A stretch of DNA of 64,000 nucleotides, taken from the NCBI RefSeq assembly GCF_016859285.1, contig NC_053401.1:5777469-5841468 (forward strand), written 5' to 3'. The position numbers and the translations under genes are program-made. Every line of letters begins with the position of its first letter. Within the stretch, counting starts at the first letter, position 1. This DNA comes from Xiphias gladius (Eukaryota; Chordata; Actinopteri; Istiophoriformes; Xiphiidae). This document shows, one piece after another, positions 50,701 to 62,534 of the stretch. Under the pieces are notes generated by a model. That model was not told the origin of the DNA, ran no database searches, and saw only the letters and a program-made list of their open reading frames with translations.

Positions 50701-53700
50701 TTCATCTTTAAAGGGAGACTGTTATATATGAATGGAGTGATTTTCCACTCATATAGCTATAGAATATAGAATTAAGCTCCGTGCCATTTCTTTTCCCCTG
50801 TTTGGTCCACAGAGGGCACTGCTGGAACAGAAGCAGCGGAGGAAGCGTCAAGAACCTCTGATGGTCCAACCCAACACAGAGGCTTGGCCCCGGCGCTCCA
50901 GGACACGGCGTGGGGAGGAGCAGGCCCCACTGGTGGAGTCTCAGCTTAGTATCATTAACGATGTCACGGTGGATGGTGAGGGAAACACCTGCTGGAACTC
51001 ATCATCAAACATCCCCTGCTGTTTTTTTATGTTGTATCAATTCTGTATAAGTCACAAAATCAGAAGTGGGCATTTATAAAAAATAAATAAATAAGTGGGC
51101 TACATTCTATTTATAATGTTATCGCTACAAATATGTCATTTTTGGTGTTTCACTGTTTTCAGTGTGGGTTTGTTGTTTAAGGATTAAAAAAAATTGCTCT
51201 ATTTTAAACCTTGTTGCTGCTGTGTTTGAAAGGCGGGGGAAATCTTTGGCTGCAAGGTTAGGATGGTCACAAAGATAGGCACCAGACCACCAGATCATTT
51301 AGAAGGGTTAGTTGTGAGATCAAGTAATGTCAAGTAATGATTGCTGCTCCTCTGCTCTGCCACACAGCATGATGCAGAAAATATATATTAAAGGTAATGC
51401 AGTAAAAGGTAGTAATGTGTTGTACAATGTGGTTAAACAAGCTTCTGTTCTTCTTGGCTTAGATTACTGCTTTCACTGCAGTATAGTTTAAAAAGATCAC
51501 GTAGGGGTAGGTGACATGGACAAAATTAATGTTGCAATAATATTTGTGTTTAGAAATATGTGACACCAATCATACATTGGGTACCTAATAGAACTTTTAA
51601 GGCTCTCACTCACTCAACAACACCCCAGGCCAGTCGTTAGCTGTTGGTGATGATGGTGTCGCTTTTCATTCACCGTGACGACTCATGTCCAGCAGAGCTC
51701 AGACACAGACAAACAGTTCTGTGTATTTAGCACAACATGAGAACATTCACAACTAAGATTACGTTTGACTGACTTACAACTTTTTTTGGACTTACTGTAG
51801 GTATTGATGGCCCAGCAGCCTTCATGGGCTCAGAAGCCCCTGACCTGGGAATGAAAATCCAAATCCTGTCTGTGAGCCAGTCCCAGTCTCAGCCTCAGTC
51901 GCAGTCTCAGTCACAGCTTCAGCCTCAATCCCAGCCCCAGTCCCCTGCTGCCGAGGAGCCTGAGAGAGATGGAGACACTGAGACTTTGCTAGAGCCCAAG
52001 ACAGATATACACGAATTACTGCAGAAACAAGGTGAGTCCTGGCAGAGCTTAGCACCTGAGATTTAGACTAAGGTTTAGATTATATGAGATAGACATTATA
52101 CAGACCTATCTAATATAATATAGTAGTAGAATTACAGTTGTTGTAACCTAACTAAAATGTTTTATGTTTGCATCGTTTATTCACTTATCAAACCAGACAG
52201 AGATTGTCTGGCAAAGTTTTACATGCATTACATGGAGAGCAGAGCCTGAAAAGTGGATGAGGCCATGCTGCGTGGCAGCAAACGTTGAATCAAATTCAAG
52301 TTGTTTGCTGCACAATGCGGCGTTGTTTTCTTTTTGCTTGGTTTCATTCCCAGGTTTTACACACAACATTTGACAGTCCAACACAAGGCCAGTGTGACAT
52401 GAGGTGGAAGAAGGGAGAATAAAATATAAACACTGTAGAGAAAAAGAGACAAGAGAAAGTTATTCAGATCAGGATGACAGTCATTCAGATAAACATCATC
52501 ATGATGAGTGTATTTAGTATTAATTTGTTTTTTTTTAATGTAATCGCAGTTCTTTAAACCACTCCAGATTAGTAGCTATTGTTAAACAAGGTCAGACTTT
52601 TTGACATCTTCAGACTTTGAAGCACTCCCCTGCTGCAGCATAGCACAGGGATGCAGACAGTGGTGTGATTGATGGTGACGCAGTGAGAAATGGGTCATTT
52701 AATAATAGGCCAGAGCATCGTTCACACTGCAGTGCTCATCTATAGCATCATTATAGCTACTGCCACCCACACTCACCAGCCAGCAGGCAAGGATTTATAA
52801 AGTTTATGGAAGGTGTATTAAAATCTAGCCTAGAGTGGATCGTGGATGTTTTTCAATCCACTTACCACATCAGAGCAAAAGCAAGTTTCCTTTCAGTCCT
52901 AAAAAAATGTTAACCTTCATTTAAACCAGTAAATGATTGAAACAGTTCTACTGGTTACCTATACTTTGGGCGTCGCTGAACCACTTTGCCGGCTGGAGTT
53001 GTTTCCATAGGCTTAGGATATGAAATTTGTAGGCTTTTAGATATTTTTGTTCAAAGTGAATCATGGGTCAAATGATTAAAGCTGCTCTAGTTATCATGTC
53101 TTTTTCTGGGCTTTGGTGTGATGTGATGCCGCAGTAGAAAATGTCATCATCCCTCTCAATAATGCAGGGCCTCATTGTTAATGTCAACCCAGTTTAGCAT
53201 AGGAATATGTCCTCAGGAGTTCCAGCAGCTATTTTTGGCTTCCTGTCCTTGCATATCACCCCATCGCCTGAAGAAATGGATGAAATAGAAATTTTGAGGT
53301 AGATGGATATTTGATCAGCTCATTCACCTCAAATCTGTGTTTTTGTCTGTGAACTGTAAGTTTTAATATTTTTGACCTGCTCTGTGGTTAATTATCATGT
53401 GGATGTGTGTCTTTTTTGGTTTTATTTAGTAGGTTGTTGGTTAGCACATTATGAGTCCTCTCTGACATTTCCAGATGGTTGATTTCTTAAGCCACTGGCT
53501 CACACAACTTTGTTTGGTGTTTTAATTGGAGCCCTGGAGTCCCTGTAAGAGGGAGGCTAACCTTTGCAATCTCTACTTCATGACGACCCGTACTTTCTCT
53601 CAGGGATAGCTGCATATCCAGGGTTCATCTCTAGTAAATACTCCAGTGAAAATATTGTGTTTGGCTGTGTTGTTGCATTATTCACCTTGTTCAATATGGC

Positions 53701-56700
53701 ACGGGCCAATGCCTTCCCAATCTGTACCTGATTCTAATCTGCTAAAGATATGTTAGTCCAGGTGATTGGAACCAGGAGGAAGTGGCGGAGATGTCTGGGG
53801 TCAGAGAACTCTTCTGTCTGCCAAGTGGAAAATGCTCTGCGTGTGTGAGGAGCCAAGCTTTTGGCTGGCTCAAAGCTGAAGATTGGCTGACAGTAATTAG
53901 GCAGACTTTGGCGACATGCTCTATAGTTTTATATCAAACACATTGTTATCATTAATCTCATTTCCGGTCAAGCATTTGATTAACAAGTTACATTTCAATC
54001 ACAGTTAAAATGTTCTAACAGTACAAATCTGAACACATCTTCAAACACTTCAAAGTTTTGGATGACACAATTTCCCCTGCTTACTGAGATGTTTCCACGC
54101 CAGTGGACCGCTGTCGCCTTCTGACAGCACATTGAATGGGACTATAGCTGCAGCCAAGAGTTGCATCTTGGCTGATAAATCCAATTATCAATGAAGAGGC
54201 AGATGTCTCAAGCAATCTAGACTGGCCGCTGTCGGCTAGGTCTATTTTAAATCTGCATGACTGTATGACTTCATGGAGTTGTCTTTGCACAAGTACATAT
54301 ATGCAAGCCATGGAGGGACATAAGCCTCATTTCGGGACATTAATCTCACCCTTGTAGAAACTGACTAATAAAAAGATGCACTGGCTGTGACAGGTAGGGC
54401 TTCAGTTGAGGCCACTGGCCAAATGTGACCTTCTGGCAGAGTGAGCAGAGCGTAACTGAATTATCACGTTGTTCTGTTTGGTAGAAAGCAGTTTGCAGAT
54501 GGACATGGTTGGATTCACAAGCCTTTATTCTTTCCCTTTCTTCTTCTGCTTCTAAAGAGTTGAAATCAGTCTCTCCTTTGAAAAAGAAATACCCATCTAA
54601 ATATTTCAGAGACATATAAAAGGGAGTGATCGTAGCTGTAGAATGTGCTAATTTTTCTTCAACTATTTCTTAAGTATTGCATCAGTTCGTGCGAAATTTG
54701 CCATCACATATCAAAGAGCACAGATGAACCAAGAAACTTAAAAATACACCTTAGGGACAATTTTGTACCAAAACTAAAGAAACTCCAGGGAGGAAATAAA
54801 ATGAAGTCTTTGAGGTTCTTTTGTAGTTGGGGATATACACAGAGCCTCTGGGACTCATTTTCCTCCTCTGTCTTGTGTGAATAAGCTTCCCAGCAGGAAA
54901 ATGGCAAAGTCCTTCATGTATCATTAAAGCTCTCTCACGCTTTTGCCTCCTCTCCCTCACCAGGTCTGTCTGGCAGTATGAACTTCGACGAAGCCAGCGA
55001 GCACGAGGATGATGTAGAGGAAGAACGGACACGTTCTATGTCCCCTAACACAGACACCACCAGGCCTGCCTCTGCTGCCAGTGGCAAGGATGTTTCAGTG
55101 AGTAGCCCCATACATTTCCTCACTAACACAATATCAACATAATCCCATTTCCATCTGAACGACTAAATACCTTGTATAAAAAAAAAAAAAAAGCAGTTAT
55201 CTTAACAGAAGCTCATGTAACCCACTACCCAGGAGGCTGAAACCCCAGGATCACCCACAGCAGAGAGCTCACTAATTGATGTGGCTAATCTAGAGGAGTT
55301 TGTCCTGCGTCCAGCTCCACGTGGCGTCACTGTTAAATGTCGAATCACTCGGGACAAGAAGGGTATGGACCGTGGCCTGTACCCTACCTACTTCATGCAC
55401 ATGGAGAAAGAGGATGGCAAGAGGGTGAGTGTGCACCAAGCGATTGTAAGGAGTTGTTGTATTGTTATTGTTATGTACATGTGGAGTGTGTTTTTGAGAC
55501 GTACGCCAAAAAAAAACAACCCACAAGCACACAATGGACATACAATTTAAAGGACGTCTAAAGCTTTTTCATTCTTGAATACGTAATACTTATTTTAAAA
55601 CTGAAGGGAAGTCTCTCGCTTTCCAGGTGTTTCTGCTGGCAGGGAGGAAGAGGAAGAAGAGTAAGACATCCAACTACCTTATTTCAGTGGATGCCACTGA
55701 TCTGTCACGAGAGGGAGAGAGCTTCATCGGTAAACTGAGGTAAAATGCACACTTTCTCTTGGCAGTTTCCTCCATGGACATGGGTAAATCTATTTGTTCC
55801 CCTGAATTTAAATCTAAAAGGTGTTGGTGAAGTCTGCCTAAAGTCCTCCTGAACATTATGGTGGATTAAGTACTTAGTATTTTTTGTACACGTTACAAGA
55901 TTGCATTTTGTGCTTATTGTATGAAACAAATGACAAAACCCACATGGCTGTGACAAATACCCAGCAAATTATACTTAACTGCAGCTTTCAGACATGTTGT
56001 TGCCAAAACTGGGCACAAAATATTAAATTGCACCTTTTAGCAGCTATGTTTGGTTGGTTTTAAGAAAAGCCAAGCACCGTGCTTTTGCTTCCGCCGCTCC
56101 ACGTGACTGAAATGTTGAAAATGCTGCTAGCAGTCGAAAGATATGAAATGGTAGGAACATTTCATCACCAGTGTGTATTCTTACAGGTCCAACCTCATGG
56201 GCACCAAATTCACAGTGTACGACAACGGCACCAATCCCTGCAAAAACCCCGGGGCTCTGTTGGAAGAGACCAACACACGACAGGAACTGGCTGCCATTTG
56301 CTATGTGAGTGAATTACAGAGACAAACAGTGGGTTCAGTGTGTCCCCTGCTAATTCATTATATTAAGTGAAATTGTCGAACTCTCTGTACCATTTGGCAG
56401 GAAACCAACGTACTGGGCTTCAAAGGACCCCGTAAAATGACTGTAGTCATCCCGGGCATGAACATGAATTTTGAAAGAGTCCCTGTAAGACCTCAAAATG
56501 TGAGTCTGCTGGTCCTGTAATTTCCTCATTAGTCTAATTTATATATATAAATGTATTTTCAACTTGACTAAAACTGCGGCCAAGACTGCTCGTCTCAAAA
56601 TGAATATGTTTGTTTGACAGGAGCAGGAGAGCCTCCTCAGCAGGTGGCACAGTCACTCGCTGGACAACCTGATAGAGCTGCACAACAAGGCCCCTGTGTG

Positions 56701-57239
56701 GAACGATGACACCCAGTCTTATGTGCTCAACTTCCACGGCCGCGTCACTCAAGCTTCAGTGAAAAACTTTCAGATAGTTCACGACAATGACCGTAAGTAT
56801 CTCCTTCTCTTCATACATCCCTTTTGCACCAACTCTCGTTTTATTTAGACATTTTTGTTGCCGAGCAGTTGTTCCCCTGGTGCCCCACATAAATCAGAGT
56901 CTCTGGAACTCTTTTTGGGATGTTTAGTCATGGTGGTTATTGGGTAGTGTGAGTCATTTTGCCATGAAGAAGGTCCAAAGATACTTCTGCCAAAATATTT
57001 GTTTAACCATTCACTATTTGTCCTCTCTTTACACATTTTTCTGCACTGTTAATGCTCACATTAGTCACCACTGTATGATTGACTCTCCGTCTCCCATCCC
57101 CCTAGCTGACTACATTGTCATGCAGTTCGGCAGAGTGGCTGAAGACATCTTCACTCTGGACTACAACTATCCCATGTGTGCTCTTCAGGCCTTTGCCATT
57201 GGCCTGTCGAGCTTTGACAGCAAGTTGGCCTGTGAATGA
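36693..57239 (+). CDS. tulp3: Tubby-like protein 3 (IFT-A ciliary trafficking adaptor)
   Basis: Bridges PI(4,5)P2 membranes, ciliary GPCR and membrane cargo, and the IFT-A complex. Coding exons: 36693-36712, 46356-46407, 50813-50975, 51801-52031, 54964-55097, 55233-55424, 55627-55739, 56187-56304, 56401-56499, 56621-56792, 57106-57239; all GT-AG and in phase, 475 aa (human TULP3 442). Seen: N-terminal helix [17 protein letters not shown] with basic [11 protein letters not shown] (the IFT-A binding region of the family); Gln/Ser/Pro array at 105-126; acidic linker; tubby domain at about 220-475 with [36 protein letters not shown], Lys300 and Arg302 in [12 protein letters not shown] (phosphoinositide pocket), [15 protein letters not shown] and the terminal [10 protein letters not shown]. 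The name rests on synteny with rhno1/foxm1; parts of the N-terminus read closer to TUB. The 20-nt first exon is the least certain part. Confidence 0.9.
40070..40082. promoter_or_regulatory. Candidate RFX X-box in tulp3 intron 1
   Basis: GTCTCCTAGCAAC, identical to the copy at 12547-12559. A reverse CCAAT (ATTGG) lies about 15 bp upstream, so an internal promoter or enhancer is conceivable. Confidence 0.4.
40165..40350 (+). repeat. tRNA-derived SINE
   Basis: tRNA-like head with 'ggtagctc' and B-box-like 'tttgaatccagcc', then 'caggccgtatatcagctatatgtcatcccctcttgctcccctgtc' in short conserved words, and the 3' tail 'aataaaggctgaaatgcct'. It is the same family as 5535-5685 and better preserved. 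I know it as a widespread teleost SINE design. Confidence 0.75.
41008..41047. repeat. Perfect 20-bp tandem duplication
   Basis: ATATCTTGGAGCCTGCAGGG occurs twice back to back (41008-41027, 41028-41047) with no mismatch. This is likely a recent replication-slippage duplication in tulp3 intron 1. Confidence 0.95.
42085..42400 (+). repeat. Left arm of the fold-back MITE family
   Basis: It shares with 7070-7350, in order: 'aaggggcagttcagtatttt', 'gcctagcataaagactggaag', 'gcctgtgtctgtccaaagctga' type blocks and 'aaagttcactaattaaaatgtt'. The right arm is absent. A (TTG)n tract at 42217-42242 interrupts it. Confidence 0.75.
42217..42242. repeat. (TTG)n trinucleotide repeat
   Basis: About eight TTG units inside the MITE half-element, expanded after insertion. 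Confidence 0.9.
43670..43703. repeat. Perfect 34-bp palindrome (16-bp arms, 2-nt centre)
   Basis: Left arm 43670-43685 (GGACAGTAGTAGAGCA) and right arm 43688-43703 are exact reverse complements around CC. This is too short and loop-poor for a microRNA hairpin. It lies in tulp3 intron 1. Confidence 0.95.
44214..44310 (+). repeat. Degenerate 'cgattaat' dispersed repeat
   Basis: The order 'agggcttcaaggaaacagtta', 'tgtcgattaat', 'ttttctcaattaatta' and 'ggtctataa' matches a common teleost repeat built around CGATTAAT. It is strongly diverged. Confidence 0.55.
47132..47187. repeat. Alternating purine-pyrimidine tract (Z-DNA prone)
   Basis: GCGCGC, CACACACG and CGCGCGCGCG blocks run into (TG)n with only a few breaks. 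GCGCGCACACAC on the left is complementary in reverse to GCGCGTGTGTGT further right, so the tract can also fold on itself. Confidence 0.85.
47513..47790. repeat. Long CT polypyrimidine array plus (CA)n
   Basis: About 190 bp of almost pure pyrimidine (47513-47702), with a higher-order unit of roughly 65 bp containing TCCCTCTGTC, TTTCTCC and TTTCTGTCTCCC words, two clear copies (from about 47525 and 47591). A CA repeat follows at 47749-47790. H-DNA potential is high. The minus strand reads as an Arg/Glu repeat frame that is not a gene. Confidence 0.9.
50285..50520 (+). repeat. Dispersed teleost repeat ('tgtacagacattcatggtcccc' family)
   Basis: Ordered words 'actaaatggatt', 'caattttgtacagacattc', 'ccccagaggatgaatgactt' and 'aaattcccatcagcctcagt' match a very common percomorph repeat, here a truncated copy in tulp3 intron 2. 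Confidence 0.75.
52032..54963 (+). other. tulp3: tulp3 intron 4 (2.9 kb)
   Basis: No nested gene, recognised repeat or simple-sequence array. Short open frames on both strands lack support. Confidence 0.5.
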
Positions 57240-59307
57240 ACCAGCAGTTTTACTTCCACACCCGCACCTTTCCTGCCCACCCTCAAATCTCTTGTCACGA
57301 GAGGTCGACAGCAACAACGCTTGCATCATCAGGAATCCTACAGATGAAAAGGAACCCATATGAAACTGAAACAGGGACGTTTGTCAGAGGTGTTGGCGCA
57401 TTGTTGGAAAATCCGACTCTGTTGGTTCCTGTTTTTTTTTTAATGCGATTTTATAGTTATTGTTTCGATATCAGTTTACCCATTGTGTACAGTGTATGTG
57501 TATATGTACACATGTATACAAACTAAAAGGGAAAAAGCAAAACACATAGCTCTCATCTGTGCTGGAGACAGGAGTTCCTGTTAGACTCCTAGTGCAAAAA
57601 GATCTGATATTAAATTTATGGCCTTGTTTGAAGATATGTAATATGTGTATTAATCATGTATTTTCTGTTGCTTTTGTTGCCTTTGAATTTTATATCAGTC
57701 AGTGTTTTTGGCCAGTCTAACGGCATATCTCTAAAAATGTTAATGTCGACTGAGATGTCACACTACAAAGCATAAACCATTTTGAAATAGAAAACAGGGC
57801 CTCTCCTCTGGTGCCACCCACTGGGCAAACTGTAGATTTTTTTTAGTAATAAGGAACTAAGAAAAGCAAACTAGTTTTTTTTTTTTTTTTTTTAATCCAT
57901 CCAGCATTTTCTTCTCTGGTCTGTAACGGTCTTGCCGCTAGTGTGGCTACGTAACTTTAATCTTGTTTACATCTTCACATGTGACTTTCTAAGCTGCCAT
58001 CTACTCATAACTCATTTTGACATCATTCTTTTTGTTATCGTGTCATCTCTCTTTTTTATCAATGTGTGGAAGGTGCATTATTCAGAACAGACCCGTCTTA
58101 TGGTTTTTGTGTTTTTTGTGATTAAGTGTAATTTTTAATCTTGTGACTGTGATTTTTCTTTGTCTTAAGGATAAATTGGATTATCATAAAAGAGAAAACA
58201 AATGCAGAATTGCACATTTTAAGAGAAAGGATATACAGACTGTACATAAAAGACAAGGTAATGCTGCCTTATTTGATTTATTCATGCAGTCCTTAAATAG
58301 CATCAAATACTAAATGTCATTTTAAGGTATGGAATTTTAAAATAATGGATGGAAGTTAAGCATCGATACATTGGATAGAGCTTGTATATTCATGGTTACA
58401 CAAATACAGAAATTGTCTTAGAGAAAGACTAAACATTAATGTTTTCAAAAGGAAACTGCAAGACATCTACTGTATCTACACTGAGTGCACAAGATTTGAG
58501 TGACATTTTGTCGAGTTGAGATTAAGTTGGAGGCTATTTTGTACAGTCCACATCTTGCCTGTCTCCAAATCTAACGCTCCATCTCCTCCCTTATAAATTA
58601 TAGGGGAGCATTAAGGGAAATCACTAAGGGATTGTATAGTTTAAAAGGCTTTACATCATCATTAAATGTCCCCAATAGTTTGTCCATTCAGTGTACTGCA
58701 TCTCTTTGAAGGACACGTGAAAACGTTACTGAAAACTTCTGTATAGTACCAATATTTAGGGTCATTGATTGCTACAGAGCCAACAGTAAATATTTCATAG
58801 TCGCACTTTTATACAGTTTCATCTGGATCCTTTCAAGGAAAAGTCTTCAGTGGGATATCCTGCTGAGGATGCGTTTGAGGGATAGATGTGATTGCTATGT
58901 GAGCGGGCCTTTTCTGCTCTGAATGGCCCGTCAGAGCCTTACGTCAGTTACAATCCTCCTTTACACGCGAGCTCCAATATCTGGTTTTAAAGGAATTGTT
59001 ACAAAAATATTTTCAAAAGAACTGTGTGCCAGCGGTTTATGGAAATTCCGTTTTGTTATTTTGTATTCAAAATATTGTAAAGAGAGCGTGCAGTGGAGTT
59101 TTGAAGAGAAAGAAAACATTTACAGAAGATATTTTGAAATATATATAAACACTACAAGAGACTTTGGTGGTACACATTCCAGTCTGACATTTGTGAATCA
59201 TACAATCAGGTATATGGCTGTATTTCAACGGATGAAAATATGACAGTGGATGATCAAACGTGTTTATCATGTTAATACACGGAGAGATGAATGTATCCAG
59301 TGAACAG

Positions 59308-59313
59308 TTTATT
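59308..59313 (-). terminator. Poly(A) signal of TIPARP-like gene
   Basis: TTTATT on the top strand gives AATAAA on the minus strand, 391 nt beyond the stop codon. Confidence 0.5.
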
Positions 59314-59409
59314 TTCATAAACGTGACAGATGTCAATTTGATCAGAACACCTTTTAACAGCTAAACAAAAGTGCTTATTTCCATCAATGTAAAATGTTTA
59401 AATAACCAA

Positions 59410-59433
59410 AATAAAAACATTTTGAAAAATAAA
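59410..59433 (+). terminator. tulp3: Distal poly(A) signals of tulp3
   Basis: Two AATAAA hexamers (59410-59415 and 59428-59433). If used, the tulp3 3' end would overlap the predicted end of the opposing TIPARP-like transcript by about 150 nt. Confidence 0.45.
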
Positions 59434-59703
59434 GTGCTTCGCATGCTTTGGAATGCAGTTTAACCTTCTAGCTGTCTGCTTACAATTCTCTGTTGCTTTC
59501 AAGTAGAACTTCATTGCGCATAATCTAGATATTCTGTACTTTTTATGTAAGCAAACTGAACACTGACGGCAACTGTACCTGACAACATTTGATGAATCTG
59601 ATAACACGTCAGGTCATCTTACAACTGAACACCTTTAACACTGTTTCTGTCTGAACAGTTAACTTCCCAGCTAACACCCTCGCTACCCCGATCCTCTTTT
59701 ACA

Positions 59704-62525
59704 TCAAATATCAATCTCTTTGGGCAGGTCTCTGTACTTGATCAGGTAGTATGGGTAGCACTGGCAGCTATCAAAAACTACAAACACGGTAGGTTTGTCC
59801 ATGTTGTCCACACAGGTATCGTAGAGGTGGTACTGCCTCGTCTTGGAGCTGAGCGGTGGGGGGCGGCGGTAGCTGTTCCTTCCCAGACTCACGTTCCCCA
59901 CCAGGACTTTGGCTAGGAACATGTGGCGAACATGATCGGGCCCCACCTTGGCTGAGTAGGTGCTGGAGAAGGAGGCGGTGGTGGCAAAGTAGGAGCCGAA
60001 ACCGTAGGACGCTCCGTTGAGCCCGGCCATGCGAGGGTCGAAGTTGTTGTGGCAGATGTCTTCTGAGGCCTCTTTGGTTGTCCCGTGGAAGAGATGTCTC
60101 TCCAGAGGCTCCTTAGACTCGCTGTGCTGCTTCTGCATGTACGACTTGTGCCTGCAATGACAACGCAGATACAAATACGTTGAGATGTAGCTTGTGTCTC
60201 TTGTACATTTTCCATGTCACGTAGAGCAACAGCATGGCGCCCTGATGGATTTTATCAGGTTTGGACGACAAACTTAAACTTCACCCTTTTGGGTTATTAG
60301 ACAGGAGACACAAACAGCAGCTGGACCTTTGGTACTTGTCCCAGTGGAGGAGGTTCTGAATCTGTTGGATGCTGACGATGTCCACCTTGGTCTCAGGCAG
60401 GCTCTCGTAGAAGAGGTTTTGGACCCTCCGGTAGGCCTGTGTCCCTGCCGGAACATGTACCAGGCTGTACTCATCCCCTGAGGCTTGACACCACACCGGA
60501 GGATACCAGGAACTGAACTCCTCCAGAGGGTCCACCCCGAAGTTTGCCTGTGGAGGAACACTAGCAGGCGCAGCCGGGTCAGTCTGGATTCCTGTCCTGG
60601 GTGTGGGGAGTAGAGGAAGGGAGTATATTAATGTAATGAAGAGGCGGTATGGGAGCAAGCAACAGCTTGCCTTTACCATTCATCTGAACTAGAGCAGTTA
60701 ACAAGCATAACAAGTATAAATCTGCCTGCACTGCTGTTTCTGTGGACTGAAGCCAGTGTTTTGTGCAACATCACGTTACGTTCACTATTGAATTTGGTCA
60801 AAGTGTAACGAGTATTCACGCAATTGGGGATGAGTTGACCGTAATGTTTATTATGATTATTTTCCTATTTTTGAAACAAAAGACAAGAGAGACAGCAAAA
60901 AGATATCCGGATACCAACTGCAGGTAAGGCTGCATGGAATCAGGGGAGCGGTAGACCGGTCTGCAGCGGACTTCTCTCTGGAACCCTGTGGTGACGTTGG
61001 TCTGGGTCATGGTGGTGAAGTCCAGCTTGTACTCCTGTGTGCTGATGTAGAAGGAACACTCGGGCTCTTTTTCACTCATCTTCTTCAGCAGCAAGGTGGA
61101 CACATTCTACGGAGAGATGAACCAATCGGTGAACTGCTGAAAAATGGCACCGGGTGCAACTTAAATAAGAGAGGGGTCTGTTTTTTAGAAGATGAAAAAA
61201 AAGGGAAGAAGAAAATCAGAAAGAAACATGCACCTTGCTGTACTCTTCCCAGCTGAGGTTGTTCCACCAGTAGATTTTCCATTTGCTGGGAAAGTAAGGG
61301 TTCCTGACCAGACTGTCAGAGTTATTCAGGCGTCTCACGCCGTCATACTTCGCTGGTTCGTCCAACTCCATCAAGTTGAAGTTCAGGCTGTAGCGCACAT
61401 GTCTACACGGTTTATAGCACAAAAAAAAAAAAAAAGCATCAGGAGATTGCAATTAATCCCCGGCAACTTTTGTTTTTGATTCAGTGAAACTGTGCTGTAA
61501 TCACCACAATGGCAAAAAAAAAAAAAAAAGGCAAAGAAAACAAGAATAATTGGTTTTCGTCAATTTTCAGAGATGCAATAGTTTTTAATAGCAGGAAACA
61601 TCTTATAATAGCAACATGCTGTAGCAAAGCTAAGACCAGACATCTGAGTTCAGAGTTTCCCTCTTACTCACCCATCTTTGATGCCAATCACCTCTTGGTT
61701 GACATCGCAGTAGATCCTTTCCAGTAAGACTTGAGAGCGGGGGGAGATGTCGACCCACTGGCGGGTGATCACACACCTCAGCTGCCAGTGAAACGGGTAG
61801 GGCGTGTGGTGCATCTTACACTTATTCCCCCCGCGGCACATGCTTAAGAGGAAGCTGTCGCAGATCTGGATGTCTGGGGAGGTCTTCGTGTGGAAAGGAG
61901 ACGGGACGGGCGCTTTGGACGGCGCTTGCAGCTTGGTGGGCGTGGTTGCTGGGGTCCGGGTGGTGGGTATGACCCCATTCGTTGTAGTGGTGCCGGGCTG
62001 GTGGGCAGGCTGGGGCTGGGTGATGATGAGAGGCAGGGAGACGATGAGGGAGGTGGCTGGCTTGGGGTTTGGCGGTATTTGCTGTGGTTGACCTGGAGGG
62101 AAATGCAGCGATTGGGTGCTGTTGTGGGAGAAGGTGAGCAGGACACAGGAGGCGTTCTGGGAGGCGCGATGTTGCTGAGTGACGGACTGGACCCTCTGAG
62201 GCTGCAGGGCGCTGGATGCGAGCACCGAGGTCTGCGCGGCGCTGGAAGAGCTCTGACTTTGGCTGGAAGTTGTGCCCCTCCCTTGCCGAGAGGTCTCAGG
62301 GGTTAAATGAACGCCGATGCTGTAGGGATTGACAGTCCAGGCGATGTCAACACGCTGGGATCTTACGGCCTCCCATACCGGGAGGCTGGTGTTGGTGTCA
62401 GCAGGGATTTCCAGGAGGAGGAGGGAGGGGCTCAGCAAGGTGACTTTGGGAGATTTGGACGGGGGCTCTAAAACGTTGGCTGCCACCTTTCTCTTCGCTC
62501 CTTTGCTGGATGAAACTCCAGCCAT
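59704..62525 (-). CDS. tiparp: TIPARP (PARP7)-like mono-ADP-ribosyltransferase
   Basis: CCCH-WWE-PARP protein that transfers single ADP-ribose units; the mammalian member is induced by and represses the aryl hydrocarbon receptor. Coding exons 5' to 3': 62525-61672, 61402-61234, 61106-60915, 60583-60327, 60151-59704; phases agree, 639 aa (human TIPARP 657). Seen: Ser/Pro/Gln-rich N-terminus; one CCCH finger Cys222-x7-Cys230-x5-Cys236-x3-His240; WWE-like region at about 240-345 and after; catalytic domain with HLFHGT (His513), GSYFA (Tyr545) and Val613 at the position of human Ile631, an H-Y-hydrophobic triad that indicates mono- rather than poly-ADP-ribosylation. The acceptor of exon 60583-60327 was chosen because the nearer AG gives a stop in frame. 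A single CCCH finger excludes PARP12/13. It could be a second tiparp copy rather than the orthologue. Confidence 0.85.
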
Positions 62526-62534
62526 CTTGAGCTC

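Larger units (their letters stand above)
46408..50812 (+). other. tulp3: tulp3 intron 2 (4.4 kb)
   Basis: Contains the alternating purine-pyrimidine tract at 47132, the long CT tract with CA repeat at 47513-47790 and a dispersed repeat at 50285. Nothing else could be supported. Long open frames over the CT tract are simple-sequence artefacts. Confidence 0.6.
57240..59440 (+). other. tulp3: tulp3 3' UTR (inferred)
   Basis: Gene-free sequence downstream of the stop codon, with ATTAAA variants (57609-57614 and near 58663), a T19 run at 57875-57893 and the first canonical AATAAA at 59410. Several 3' ends may be used. Confidence 0.45.

Noticed and set aside
51822-52055. Minus-strand Glu/Ala/Thr repeat frame
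   Set aside because: Antisense image of the Gln/Ser array in tulp3 exon 4.
61890-62306. 138-codon Gly/Arg-rich frame antisense to the TIPARP-like first coding exon
   Set aside because: Mirror of a Ser/Pro/Gln-rich coding region; no independent support.
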